Assembly: GCA_945865635.1 (NCBI GenBank)
Contig: CAMBEP010000019.1
Span: 1 to 64,000, forward strand
Reading direction: 5' to 3'
DNA: 64,000 nucleotides
Source: Candidatus Kuenenia stuttgartensis
GTDB lineage: Bacteria; Planctomycetota; Planctomycetia; Isosphaerales; Isosphaeraceae
A program made the position numbers and the translations under genes. Positions 36,857 through 45,331 of the stretch are shown here, piece after piece (position 1 is the stretch's first letter; every line of letters begins with the position of its first letter). Below the pieces are notes generated by a model, which saw only the letters and a program-made list of their open reading frames with translations, was not told where the DNA came from and searched no databases.

Positions 36857-37049
36857 GACGTTTTCTGGCCGTTGATATTGAGAGAGGATTAGCAGTAATC
36901 ATGATAAGGAACTCAGATTCAGCTTGGAAGAGTTTACCGCAAAAAAAATTGGGACTTGCGGGAGTGTTAAGAACGGATTAACTTAAGAAGCATCACGACG
37001 GACTGAAAAACAAAGCCATTTGAAGAACATCATCAAGAGGAAACGGGCA

Positions 37050-38795
37050 ATGTTCAAGAGCCGAAACATCAATCCATGGATCATGGCGGGAAGCTATCTT
37101 TTCCTGAGCTTGTTTGGCCGGATCAGTGAAGGAGTGGAGAATCCCAAAATACTTGAGGTCCGAAAAATCTGGGATCAGGGTAAACATAATGCATTTACAG
37201 ATTTAATTCGTTTTCAGAACAAATGGTATTGCACTTTTCGAGAGTCGGAAGGGCACGTAGGTGGCGATGGTTCAATAAGGCTCTTGGAAAGCCAGGATGG
37301 GGAGGAGTGGAAGTCTGTTGCGAATATTACAGAAGCAGGAATTGATTTGAGGGATCCAAAATTATCGATTGCAAATGATGGAAGATTGATGATTGTATCG
37401 GGCGGTTCGGTTTATCGTGGTGGAAGGGTGCTGTTGGGCCGCCAACCGCGGGTGATGTTCTCGAAGGATGGAAAAAACTGGACGTTGCCAAAACGAACGC
37501 TGGAGGAAGGCGATTGGCTTTGGCGGGTAACGTGGCACAAGGGAGTGGCGTGGGGAATCGCCTATGATCCTCAGGCTCGCGAGCAGGCATCAGCCAGGGC
37601 GGCAGCAAATCAGAGAGATGCTATTGTGAAGGGGCCAGCGGACTGGAAATTAAAGTTGGTGAGAAGTCTGGATGGTGAGAATTATGAAACGGTGACATCT
37701 CTTGATGTGCCGGGATTTGCGAATGAAACCACGGTGCGATTTTTAAAGGATGAGACGATGGTGGCTTTTATCCGGAGGGAATCAGGCAACCGCAATGGCT
37801 GGATTGGGACGAGTAAGCCGCCTTATCGGGAATGGTCCTATGAGGAATTGAATTACCGCTTGGGTGGGCCGAATTTCCTTGTCACTGACGATGGTACGAT
37901 ATGGGCCAGTTCAAGGGATCATCGCCAAAAAATTGCGAAAACAGCCATCGGGCGAATGACGACCAAAGAGTATGAGCCAGAGTTGGTTTTGCCGAGCAGC
38001 GGAGACAACAGTTACGCAGGGATGGTGATGCATGGCGGATTGTTATGGATGAGTTATTACAGTTCTCACGAAGGAAAATCGGCAATTTATCTGGCAAGGT
38101 TACAATTGCCGGAAGGTAGAGATGTGATTAAACCGCCGGCGAATTTAATGAAACGGGTGAATATGATCATGGTGGGAGATTCCACGATGAGCAGTTACCT
38201 GAAACCGCCTGCGGACAGGCCAACATTGACAGGCTGGGGGCAGGTCTTTGGGGAGCAATTTCAGGCTGGGAAGGTCGAAGTGAATAATCGGGCGGTATCT
38301 GGCATGAGTACAAAAACATGTCTTGAGAGTGGTTATTGGGATAAAACATTGAGAGAGGAAGGGCAGTATGTGATGATTCAGTTTGGTCATAATGACCAGC
38401 CGGGGAAGGCGAAATCCTCACCTGCGGAGAGCACATTTCGCGACAATCTCAAGAGGATGATTACCGATGCACGGCAGCGGGCGATGCAGCCCATACTTTT
38501 GACGCCGGTGGCCCGTAGAACATTCGATAAAGGGCATGCGACAAGTACGCTTGGGCCATATGTGGACGCTGTCAAGGCTGTTGGGCAGGAAATGAACGTG
38601 CCGGTTCTGGATTTACATCAGGCCAGTTTCGAGATGTTTGAAAGGTTGGGAGATCAGGGCTCGGAGGATTACAGTCCATCGGAAAATGACAGGACGCATT
38701 TTTCAAAGAAAGGTGCAGAAAAGATTGCAGCGCTTGTTTCACGGCTATTATCTGAAAATAAAGAGTGTACGAGTCTGGCCAGAGAACTGAAATAA
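37050..38795 (+). CDS. Sialidase-like domain fused to CE12-type SGNH acetylesterase
   Basis: 581 residues from the ATG at 37050, which has AGAGGAAA just upstream; a TTG at 37020 would add ten residues. A hydrophobic signal lies at ~9-28. Residues ~32-360 read as a sialidase/BNR-type propeller: HNAFTDLIRFQNKWYCTFRE, HVGGDGSIRLLESQDGEEWK, MFSKDGKNWTLPKR and GGPNFLVTDDGTIWASSRDH. Residues ~370-575 are an SGNH hydrolase of the rhamnogalacturonan acetylesterase type: IMVGDSTMSS (S378), GWGQVFGEQF, NRAVSGMSTKT, YVMIQFGHNDQPG and DRTHF (D547, H550). The product should be exported and could both bind or cleave a glycan and remove acetyl groups. It lies divergent from the sulfatase operon. Confidence 0.85.
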   Translation: MFKSRNINPWIMAGSYLFLSLFGRISEGVENPKILEVRKIWDQGKHNAFTDLIRFQNKWYCTFRESEGHVGGDGSIRLLESQDGEEWKSVANITEAGIDLRDPKLSIANDGRLMIVSGGSVYRGGRVLLGRQPRVMFSKDGKNWTLPKRTLEEGDWLWRVTWHKGVAWGIAYDPQAREQASARAAANQRDAIVKGPADWKLKLVRSLDGENYETVTSLDVPGFANETTVRFLKDETMVAFIRRESGNRNGWIGTSKPPYREWSYEELNYRLGGPNFLVTDDGTIWASSRDHRQKIAKTAIGRMTTKEYEPELVLPSSGDNSYAGMVMHGGLLWMSYYSSHEGKSAIYLARLQLPEGRDVIKPPANLMKRVNMIMVGDSTMSSYLKPPADRPTLTGWGQVFGEQFQAGKVEVNNRAVSGMSTKTCLESGYWDKTLREEGQYVMIQFGHNDQPGKAKSSPAESTFRDNLKRMITDARQRAMQPILLTPVARRTFDKGHATSTLGPYVDAVKAVGQEMNVPVLDLHQASFEMFERLGDQGSEDYSPSENDRTHFSKKGAEKIAALVSRLLSENKECTSLARELK

Positions 38796-38804
38796 AAAAA
38801 GACC

Positions 38805-38835
38805 GTCGCAGGATATAAAAAACATATCCTGCGAC
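38805..38835 (-). terminator. Intrinsic terminator of the acyltransferase gene
   Basis: GTCGCAGGATAT pairs perfectly with ATATCCTGCGAC around AAAAAAC. On the minus strand it is followed by GGTCTTTTTTTATTT, a strong U-tract, 22 bases after the stop of the minus-strand gene. Confidence 0.88.
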
Positions 38836-38856
38836 TGAAGTGGCTCAGGACCTGAT

Positions 38857-40149
38857 TTAGAAGCGCAGGAAAATCTTGTGTATGTAGAGGAATCGGGCGT
38901 AGAGGAATACGAATGAGAGCCCGACGATGACAAGCAGTAATGAACCTGCTCCTGTGGCAATATGGTAATCTACCCAAGCCTTGACATCGCCACCTACGAA
39001 TCGATCAGCGAGTTTGCCGAAGCCGAGGAGGCTGTTTGTGAGGTAGAGTGTAATTGCATTTGAGCCGATCCAGACGAAAGGCCAGGCCCAGGATTTGAAA
39101 CCGATGACTTCAATCACCAAGTAAAACAAGCCGAGTAATGCCATGCTGAAGCCACCTGCCACAAGGACAAACGAGCTTGTCCAGATCTTCTTGATGATTG
39201 GGAGATATTCGTTCCATTGAAATCCGATGGCGGCCAGGGCCAGGCCCAGAGCGATCAGGATCAAGGCCTTGAAGAGGGGTTTCATTTGGCCTTCGCGTAA
39301 TAAGAGACCAGCCAGGATACCCAGCATGGCAGAGCCTATGGCGGGGATCATGCTGAGAATGCCTTCCGGATCAAAATAAGTATCATATTTTCGGCCTGGG
39401 AGCAGGCGCCAGTCGATGTAGTTGACAAGGTTATAGCCCTTTTCAAATTGGCCTTTTGTTGTGGCGGTAATTTGTTGAAGGATTTCAGATGGCTCGCTGC
39501 TGCCGGCCTTGGCAATCAGTGGTTCGAGCGATTCTTTGGTGAGTCGGACATCGGGAAATGGAATGAAACTGAGTGCGGCCCAATAGCCCATCAAGATTGC
39601 AACAGTGATTCCGATCAGGGTTTTTGGACGTTTTGGTCCGACAGTCAGAAAAATCAAGGCTGCACCACCATATCCGATTGCAATTCGTTGAAGCACACCG
39701 AGAACGCGGATATTGGGCCAGAGGTTGCTCATTCCGCCTGAGTAAAAGATGCCGCAGAGGAATAATAAAACGGTGCGAATGATGACACGCTGAAAGGCCT
39801 TGCCACGTCCACCGTTTTCATGGGCTTTTGAAAGTGAGTAGACGGTAGAAACGCCGGCCATGAAGACGAAAAGTGGGAAAATCATGTCGTAGAAATGAAA
39901 TCCGGCCCAGTCGACGTGGGAAAGCTGGGTAGAGACTGTTTCGGTGACGGGATTCTTATCCATTCGGTCGAGGGCGCGGGCCAGTGCGTCGCCGCCGAGG
40001 ATCCAGAACATGTCAAATCCACGAAGGGCATCGAGGGCCATCAGTCGATCGGTTTTGGGTGTCGAAGAGTCATTGGCCGTGCCGGAGAGGGATTCAAGCA
40101 AGGCGGCCGATGGCGGATTATCCGGTTTTTGGGCAGATTCGAGATTCAT
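38857..40149 (-). CDS. HGSNAT/DUF5009-like membrane acyltransferase
   Basis: 430 residues from the ATG at 40149; longer in-frame starts at 40194 and 40248 exist, but AGGA lies ~11 bases before this one. About ten to eleven membrane helices. The opening motif RLMALDALRGFDMFWIL (res ~35-51) and HVDWAGFHFYDMIFPLFVFM followed by GVS are the signature of bacterial homologues of heparan-alpha-glucosaminide N-acetyltransferase. NIRVLGVLQRIAIGY and NAITLYLTNSLLGF also match. The family is thought to acetylate sugars across the membrane using acetyl-CoA; in gut and soil bacteria such genes accompany glycan degradation, as here beside sulfatases and an acetylesterase. Substrate unknown. Confidence 0.85.
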   Translation of the reverse strand: MNLESAQKPDNPPSAALLESLSGTANDSSTPKTDRLMALDALRGFDMFWILGGDALARALDRMDKNPVTETVSTQLSHVDWAGFHFYDMIFPLFVFMAGVSTVYSLSKAHENGGRGKAFQRVIIRTVLLFLCGIFYSGGMSNLWPNIRVLGVLQRIAIGYGGAALIFLTVGPKRPKTLIGITVAILMGYWAALSFIPFPDVRLTKESLEPLIAKAGSSEPSEILQQITATTKGQFEKGYNLVNYIDWRLLPGRKYDTYFDPEGILSMIPAIGSAMLGILAGLLLREGQMKPLFKALILIALGLALAAIGFQWNEYLPIIKKIWTSSFVLVAGGFSMALLGLFYLVIEVIGFKSWAWPFVWIGSNAITLYLTNSLLGFGKLADRFVGGDVKAWVDYHIATGAGSLLLVIVGLSFVFLYARFLYIHKIFLRF

Positions 40150-40381
40150 TTGCAAATGATTCCTGAAAGTGTAGAGAGACTTGACAGAGGTCATATGGAT
40201 TCGCTCAAAAGGCTGTCTGTTGATCCATAGTATGATCTGGTGGTGCAATGACAGTCCAGAGATTTCCGGCTGGGAAGTCCTTGAGGCCTTCTAAGAAGTC
40301 GGTTAGGATTCAGAAATCGTTCCAGACCAAGTTTACAGGTCTTGAAAAAGACTCTCTCCATCAAGAGGAATCGGAAAACCC

Positions 40382-41281
40382 ATGATAACGCGTCGTGATC
40401 TTGTGCAAGGGATTGGTCTGGGCATTGCTGCCGTTTCCATCACAGAAAACCGAACAGAGGCTGCTGAAGGCGAAGTGATACCACTTTGGCCAGGCGAGGC
40501 CCCGGGCGAAAAGGCTGGGGAAGTGGGTGAGGAAGGGCTGATGGAGCCACTGCCGAAGCAGAAGCAGGTCAAGCGGCGGAAGAATGTGACGAAGCCGCGG
40601 CTGACGGTGCATGAGCCCAAAGGCGATAAGCGGTCCGATGCGGCGGTGATTATTTGTCCGGGTGGTGCTTACAATATTCTTGCGGATGAGCATGAAGGCA
40701 CGATGGTGGCCGACTGGCTCAACGGGCTTGGAATTACGGCGTTTGTGCTGCGTTATCGCGTTCCCCGGCGCAAGGGCAAGCCGATGTATGAGCCCGCTTT
40801 GCAGGATGCTCAGAGGGCGATCAGGCTGGTGCGTCAGAATGCGGCCAAGTGGAAAATCAATCCTGACAAGATCGGCGTGCTGGGTTTTTCGGCAGGCGGA
40901 CACCTGGCAGCCATGGCCTCGACCGCTTATGAAAGGGAGATGTATCCAGCAGTGGATGCAGCAGATAAGCTCTCTGCAAAGCCCAATGCCTCGATTTTGA
41001 TTTATCCTGCGTATCTGGCAGAGAAGGGGGCCTTGGTTGAAGATGTGAAGATCACCAAAGCGACACCAGCGGCGTTTCTGGTGCATGCACACGATGATCC
41101 ATTGTCTTCAGAATCAAGCGTGTTTTATTATCTGGCCCTTAAGAAGTTTGGGACACCTGCCGAACTGCATGTTTACACCAAGGGTGGGCATGGCTATGGC
41201 ATGATGGATGAAGGGCTGCCGACCAACCAGTGGCCGGCCCGATGCGGCGAATGGCTGAAAGTCATGGGCTGGCTGAGCTGA
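40382..41281 (+). CDS. Exported alpha/beta hydrolase (BD-FAE/acetylxylan esterase-like)
   Basis: 299 residues. MITRRDLVQGIGLGIAAVSI is a twin-arginine-type signal. After a Lys-rich linker (60-75) the fold starts with VIICPGGAYNIL (HGGG-type oxyanion region at ~90-100). The nucleophile elbow is GFSAGG (S170), the acid is in HAHDDP (D238 or D239) and the histidine is in KGGHGYG (H270). The hydrolase resembles BD-FAE and axe-type esterases that release acetyl or feruloyl groups from plant-type polysaccharides. Signal and context point to a periplasmic carbohydrate esterase. Confidence 0.85.
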   Translation: MITRRDLVQGIGLGIAAVSITENRTEAAEGEVIPLWPGEAPGEKAGEVGEEGLMEPLPKQKQVKRRKNVTKPRLTVHEPKGDKRSDAAVIICPGGAYNILADEHEGTMVADWLNGLGITAFVLRYRVPRRKGKPMYEPALQDAQRAIRLVRQNAAKWKINPDKIGVLGFSAGGHLAAMASTAYEREMYPAVDAADKLSAKPNASILIYPAYLAEKGALVEDVKITKATPAAFLVHAHDDPLSSESSVFYYLALKKFGTPAELHVYTKGGHGYGMMDEGLPTNQWPARCGEWLKVMGWLS

Positions 41282-41295
41282 TAATTCAAAAAGTC

Positions 41296-41327
41296 AATCA
41301 GGGCGATCCTAGCAGACCGCCCCGATT
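41296..41327. terminator. Bidirectional hairpin between convergent genes
   Basis: AATCAGGGCG pairs with CGCCCCGATT (9 of 10) around a 12-base loop, followed by TGATTTTGGTTT on the plus strand. It lies between the esterase stop and the phosphoribosyltransferase stop. Confidence 0.55.
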
Positions 41328-41341
41328 TGATTTTGGTTTGC

Positions 41342-42739
41342 TTACGAATAACCGCTTGCCCGTTTGCGGATTTCATCAAATGAGGCTTCGTTTTGTAATT
41401 TCCCATCAACATAAACAGGTTGTAAAACACTTTCAGGGCTTTGATCGAGCGAATCCGGAACGGTGATGGTCTGCAATTCGCCATTCGTATTTCTTATTAA
41501 ATCCTGGCGGCCTGCTTTTGACCATTTGCCTTTGTCACTGGCAGGTTCTTTACGAATCGGGATGCGTTTGCCATCGATGGTTGCTTCGCAGACTTTATAT
41601 GCGAATTTCTGGGTGTCGCGATTCACCTTCTGCAACAATGCCCCGCCCATGCCAAAGACAACATTCGACGCCGAATATCCTGCCCTCAAGACCGTATTCA
41701 AGATCTCCTGAATGGTGTTCAAATCAATGCCATCGCCCTGAATTACCCGAACATGGTTCAGCAATTTAAATCCTTTGGAATTGAGCTGGTGTCCAAAGGC
41801 GTTGTCTAATTTCGATAGGGCACTGACGACTTGCTGGACCGGGTCGCCTGAATCAACACGAATGACAATTGTGGCGCCTGATTCCATGACTTTTGATTTC
41901 AAGACCTTGCCCCAGATATGGGCGATGGCGTGGTCGATATCGTAACTGTCGCTAACCACGGCGAGGATTGCACCCGGCTTGGCGAATTGATCGAGCATGG
42001 ATTGATAGGCTTCGGTCTCGCGGCTGCGGCCCCAGCTTGTCATGGTCGAGTGTTCGGCGGCGGGAATGGAGTAGCCCGCCATCGGGCAGCCGTAATAATT
42101 GCGAGCAGCGACAAGTGCAGCGACTGTATCGGTGCCCTGAAAATTCACGAGATGAGCCAGGCCGCCCAGCATGGCAGATTCGCGGCTTGAAACCCCTCTG
42201 GCGCCGAAGTCGTGGAGTTTGAATGGAATTTCAAAGGCAGGGTCATCGGCCGATTGTATTAAAGCCGTTTCGATGATTTGCCTGGCCTGGAACGACAATG
42301 TGGCCACTGTGACAGGATACCAGAGCCTCAGAATCATGGTCTCCAGATAGGTGACAACCCAGGGCACGGCGGGGTCTGTGGATTCTACGGTCATCAGTAC
42401 GTTGTGTGTGGGAACCAGAGTGCCTTCTGGAACAGCCCTGATCCTTACGGGCCAGTGCCCTTGGTGGTGATTCACGATCCGATCAAAGCCTGGTTTGGCA
42501 AACGGCAGACCATGCTGGGCGAAGAGTTCGGCGGCTTCAGCGACATGTTCGCTGGTGATGGGCTGAAGCAATTGAGATTTGAGAATCGCCTGAAGGCCGA
42601 AGAAAAGGGTTTGAGGGAATCGGCCGCCGCGGCTTTCAAGGTAAGCAAAAAGGCCCGTGGTGGAGGGCGGATATTGGAGGAAGTGTGAAGCTTTGTAGCT
42701 GTCAGTATCGAGAATTGGGTTGAAAGTGATGTTTTGCAT
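41342..42739 (-). CDS. nadV: Nicotinamide phosphoribosyltransferase (NAMPT/NadV-type)
   Basis: 465 residues, cytoplasmic. It opens with NPILDTDSYKASHFLQYPPS, the NAMPT N-terminus, and continues with YLESRGG, FKLHDFGARGVSSRESAMLG, GYSIPAAEHSTMTSWG, VVSDSYDIDHAI and IVIRVDSGDP (phosphate/PRPP-binding and dimer-interface residues), then VIQGDGID and NVVFGMGGALLQKVNRDTQK. The length fits NadV rather than the shorter nicotinate enzyme PncB. It converts nicotinamide plus PRPP to NMN, salvaging NAD. NAD demand from the many NAD-dependent oxidoreductases nearby may be coincidental. It stands alone on the minus strand. Confidence 0.92.
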   Translation of the reverse strand: MQNITFNPILDTDSYKASHFLQYPPSTTGLFAYLESRGGRFPQTLFFGLQAILKSQLLQPITSEHVAEAAELFAQHGLPFAKPGFDRIVNHHQGHWPVRIRAVPEGTLVPTHNVLMTVESTDPAVPWVVTYLETMILRLWYPVTVATLSFQARQIIETALIQSADDPAFEIPFKLHDFGARGVSSRESAMLGGLAHLVNFQGTDTVAALVAARNYYGCPMAGYSIPAAEHSTMTSWGRSRETEAYQSMLDQFAKPGAILAVVSDSYDIDHAIAHIWGKVLKSKVMESGATIVIRVDSGDPVQQVVSALSKLDNAFGHQLNSKGFKLLNHVRVIQGDGIDLNTIQEILNTVLRAGYSASNVVFGMGGALLQKVNRDTQKFAYKVCEATIDGKRIPIRKEPASDKGKWSKAGRQDLIRNTNGELQTITVPDSLDQSPESVLQPVYVDGKLQNEASFDEIRKRASGYS

Positions 42740-43031
42740 GGTGTGAAGAGCGAAAGCAGGCTTTGATTGTTTGACTGAGTATGGCGGGAGGGTGAGCTTG
42801 TCGATGAGTGATGAGACGTTTCTGATAAGTTAACCGGAATCGAGTCGATTTCGAAAGTCGAGGCTCGAAAATCCGAGAAATTTTTAGAAAAAGGTCGAGT
42901 AACCACTTGCCACACTGCCACAAATCTGATTAAAGAGAGTAGATACCCATGAAAAAATGCGTGAAACGGCTCGGATTGATCCGAACCGCCCTCCGAGTGA
43001 ATCTTCTCCACCACTGCTAAGGATAGAAATA

Positions 43032-44060
43032 ATGATTAAGCGACGTGCTCTTGGCCAGATTTTCGGTGCGGCCCTGTGCCTGATGATGGGCGCAACGCTC
43101 TCCGCCCAGGAATTGTGGGTGAAATACCCGGGTAAAGCAGGGGCTGGCAAGGGCAAGAAGGTGGTCTTGATCAGTGGCGACGATGAATATCGATCAGAAG
43201 AGTCGATGCCGCAAATGGGCAGGATTCTTTCGGAACGCCATGGTTTTGATTGCACTGTTCTGTTTCCTGTCGATCCGAAAGATGGGACGATCAACCCGAG
43301 CGTGAACAACAATATCCCCGGCCTGGAATCGCTGAAGGATGCCGATCTGGTCATCATGTGCCTGCGGTTCCGGAACCTGCCGGACGACCAGATGCAGCAT
43401 GTGGTCGATTATGTCGAAAGCGGCCGGCCGATCATCGCGCTTCGCACATCGACCCACGCCTTTAATATCAAGGCTGGCGGCAAGCACTCCAAATATTCCT
43501 GGAACGACAAAAAAGAATGGGACGGTGGTTTTGGCCGCCAGGTGCTGGGCGAAACGTGGATCAGCCACCACGGCCACCACGGCGTGCAGGCCACCCGTGG
43601 CCTTTTTGCACCTGGGCAGGAAGGCAACGTGCTGCTCAAGGGGATCAAGTCAGGCGAGATCTTCGTGCCAACGGATGTTTATGGGGTCACCATCCCATTG
43701 CCTGGCGACAGCAAGCCGCTGATTCTGGGCGAAATTGCCGTGGGCATGAACCCCGAGGACAAAGCCCTGGATGGCCCAAAGAACAATCCGATGATGCCCG
43801 TGGCCTGGACAAAGACTTATCAGACCGCTTCAGGTAAGAATTCCAGGATTTTTACAACAACCATGGGAGCCAGCCAGGACTTCTCCAACGAAGCACTCAG
43901 GCGGCTGATTGTGAATGCCTCGTATTGGGCTTTAGGGCTTGAAAATGCGATCCCCGACAAAGCCGATGTCGCGATTGTGGGCGATTACAAGCCCACGAAA
44001 TATTCATTCAATGGCTTTACAAAAGGGAAAAAACCAGTCGATTTCGCACTGAGTCCTTGA
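43032..44060 (+). CDS. ThuA-like domain protein, exported
   Basis: 342 residues from the ATG at 43032 with AAGGA ten bases upstream; it begins a signal MIKRRALGQIFGAALCLMMG ending ATLSAQ. The class-I glutamine-amidotransferase-like ThuA domain follows: VVLISGDDEYRSEESMPQMG (res ~42-61), LVIMCLRFRNLPDDQMQHVV, GRPIIALRTSTHAF, WISHHGHHG and SRIFTTTMGASQDF near the C-terminus. ThuA was named from trehalose utilisation, but planctomycete members have unknown substrates and usually lack the amidotransferase Cys-His pair; no nucleophilic Cys elbow is seen here. A 23-codon frame (42949-43020) with its own GAGAG site ends exactly at this gene's ribosome-binding site. Confidence 0.87.
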   Translation: MIKRRALGQIFGAALCLMMGATLSAQELWVKYPGKAGAGKGKKVVLISGDDEYRSEESMPQMGRILSERHGFDCTVLFPVDPKDGTINPSVNNNIPGLESLKDADLVIMCLRFRNLPDDQMQHVVDYVESGRPIIALRTSTHAFNIKAGGKHSKYSWNDKKEWDGGFGRQVLGETWISHHGHHGVQATRGLFAPGQEGNVLLKGIKSGEIFVPTDVYGVTIPLPGDSKPLILGEIAVGMNPEDKALDGPKNNPMMPVAWTKTYQTASGKNSRIFTTTMGASQDFSNEALRRLIVNASYWALGLENAIPDKADVAIVGDYKPTKYSFNGFTKGKKPVDFALSP

Positions 44061-44177
44061 AATTCAGAGAAATCGTTACCTAGGATAAAAACAACCATGG
44101 ATCATGCGTGATTTTTCAGGATCGCACATGATTCCATTTTGGGAAGTCCCGGATGATCCCGGGCAAGTCGTGCAGAG

Positions 44178-44210
44178 CGGACGCTATCGGTTCAAACCGG
44201 ATGGCGTCCG
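44178..44210. terminator. Hairpin between convergent ThuA genes
   Basis: CGGACGC at 44178-44184 pairs with GCGTCCG at 44204-44210, with an inner CGGT/ACCG stem around TCAA. TTCTGTTTCT follows on the plus strand. It lies 120 bases after one ThuA stop and 40 bases before the other. Confidence 0.6.
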
Positions 44211-44246
44211 TTCTGTTTCTAGTTCGTGAAACTTGGCCAAAGCGGC

Positions 44247-45149
44247 TTATTTCTTGGGATCAAGGCCGGTTGTCAGATCCTTTTGGGTGGGCGACGATGT
44301 CACACCGCCGGCTGGCACATCGACCTTGGCAAGCCAAATAATGGCGTTCAGGACCAGCTTTCGGAAATTCTCGTCGGACCAGTTCTCGTGATCGTGGCCG
44401 CCGGTGAAGCCAAACCCCCGGCCTCCATCAGGCCGGTCGATGGCCCATGAGATCACTTCCGAACGTCCCTTGGCAGCAACGATCTGTTTATGAGGTCCAG
44501 GCGGGTAGCTCGTTTTGCCTTGACGGTCGGTGTCGCTGGGCGTGGCAGTCAGGATCGGTGTGAAACTCTTCTGATCCGGATTGAAATGGATGTTGAAATA
44601 CCACTCGTCTTTGACTGCAAAAGGCTTCACCCCCTGCGTGATCTGATGCTCGGGCAGTGACTTGATTTCAGCCGTCCAGTGCGGGTTGGTCGAGAAACCG
44701 GATTCATAATAGCCGCCGATCCATTCCAGAAACCGGTTGCCAGCCTGACCGTTTGGCACCTCAACGGCATAATGCAGGCAACCCAGACCAACACCTTTGT
44801 CCAGCAGAGGTTTCATGACCCGTGCCAGTCGATCGCCTTGGATCATCGGGTGATTCCCACCACCGTCCATGAAGAAAATGACGGCCTTGGCATCCTGAAA
44901 AATGGATTCGTCGGCGGGCCAGCCGCCGCGTACAACCACTGGCTCAACGAGTCCGCTCTGGCCAAGGCATTTTGCCAGCAATGTGATACCGGCATTAAAT
45001 TCGTGGTCGCCGGGCCCGTGGCTTGGCTTGCCGGCGATAAGGACGACTTTGGGGGCTTTTTGGGCAGCGCCCTGAGCCGATCCATCTGTCAGTTCTGACA
45101 GTAACGGCGCGGCTGCCAGAGCGGCCAATAATTGACGACGATCAAGCAT
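44247..45149 (-). CDS. ThuA-like domain protein, exported
   Basis: 300 residues. The N-terminus MLDRRQLLAALAAAPLLSEL is an export signal. The ThuA core shows KVVLIAGKPSHGPGDHEFNA (res ~34-53), AVIFFMDGGGNHPM, LDKGVGLGCLHYAVEVPNGQ (with a Cys-His-like CLHYAVE in the nucleophile-elbow position), DEWYFNIHFNPDQKSFTPIL and FGFTGGHDHENW near the end. This arrangement belongs to the branch often annotated as a trehalose-utilisation or putative glucosidase-associated protein; activity is unproven. It faces the other ThuA-like gene convergently and shares little sequence with it beyond the fold. Confidence 0.87.
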   Translation of the reverse strand: MLDRRQLLAALAAAPLLSELTDGSAQGAAQKAPKVVLIAGKPSHGPGDHEFNAGITLLAKCLGQSGLVEPVVVRGGWPADESIFQDAKAVIFFMDGGGNHPMIQGDRLARVMKPLLDKGVGLGCLHYAVEVPNGQAGNRFLEWIGGYYESGFSTNPHWTAEIKSLPEHQITQGVKPFAVKDEWYFNIHFNPDQKSFTPILTATPSDTDRQGKTSYPPGPHKQIVAAKGRSEVISWAIDRPDGGRGFGFTGGHDHENWSDENFRKLVLNAIIWLAKVDVPAGGVTSSPTQKDLTTGLDPKK

Positions 45150-45204
45150 TTTGTTTGAGTCCAGTCATGATTTGTGGTTGCGTGTAATGGGATGGAAAAA
45201 AGCG

Positions 45205-45242
45205 AAAAGCCGACTCGACAACATCAGGTTGAGCCGGCTTTT
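45205..45242 (-). terminator. Hairpin terminator of the oxidoreductase gene
   Basis: AAAAGCCG(A)CTC(G)ACAAC and GTTGAGCCGGCTTTT form a 14-bp stem with minor mismatches. On the minus strand the right arm ends in TTTTCGCTTTTTT. It lies 90 bases beyond the stop at 45332. Confidence 0.75.
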
Positions 45243-45331
45243 GATCAAGAGATTTCAGTCGCGAAAAAACAAGCAAAGGGGTGCATGCCGAGATGGATTG
45301 GCCGGCACCTGTTTTGCTCGAAAAATCGAAG

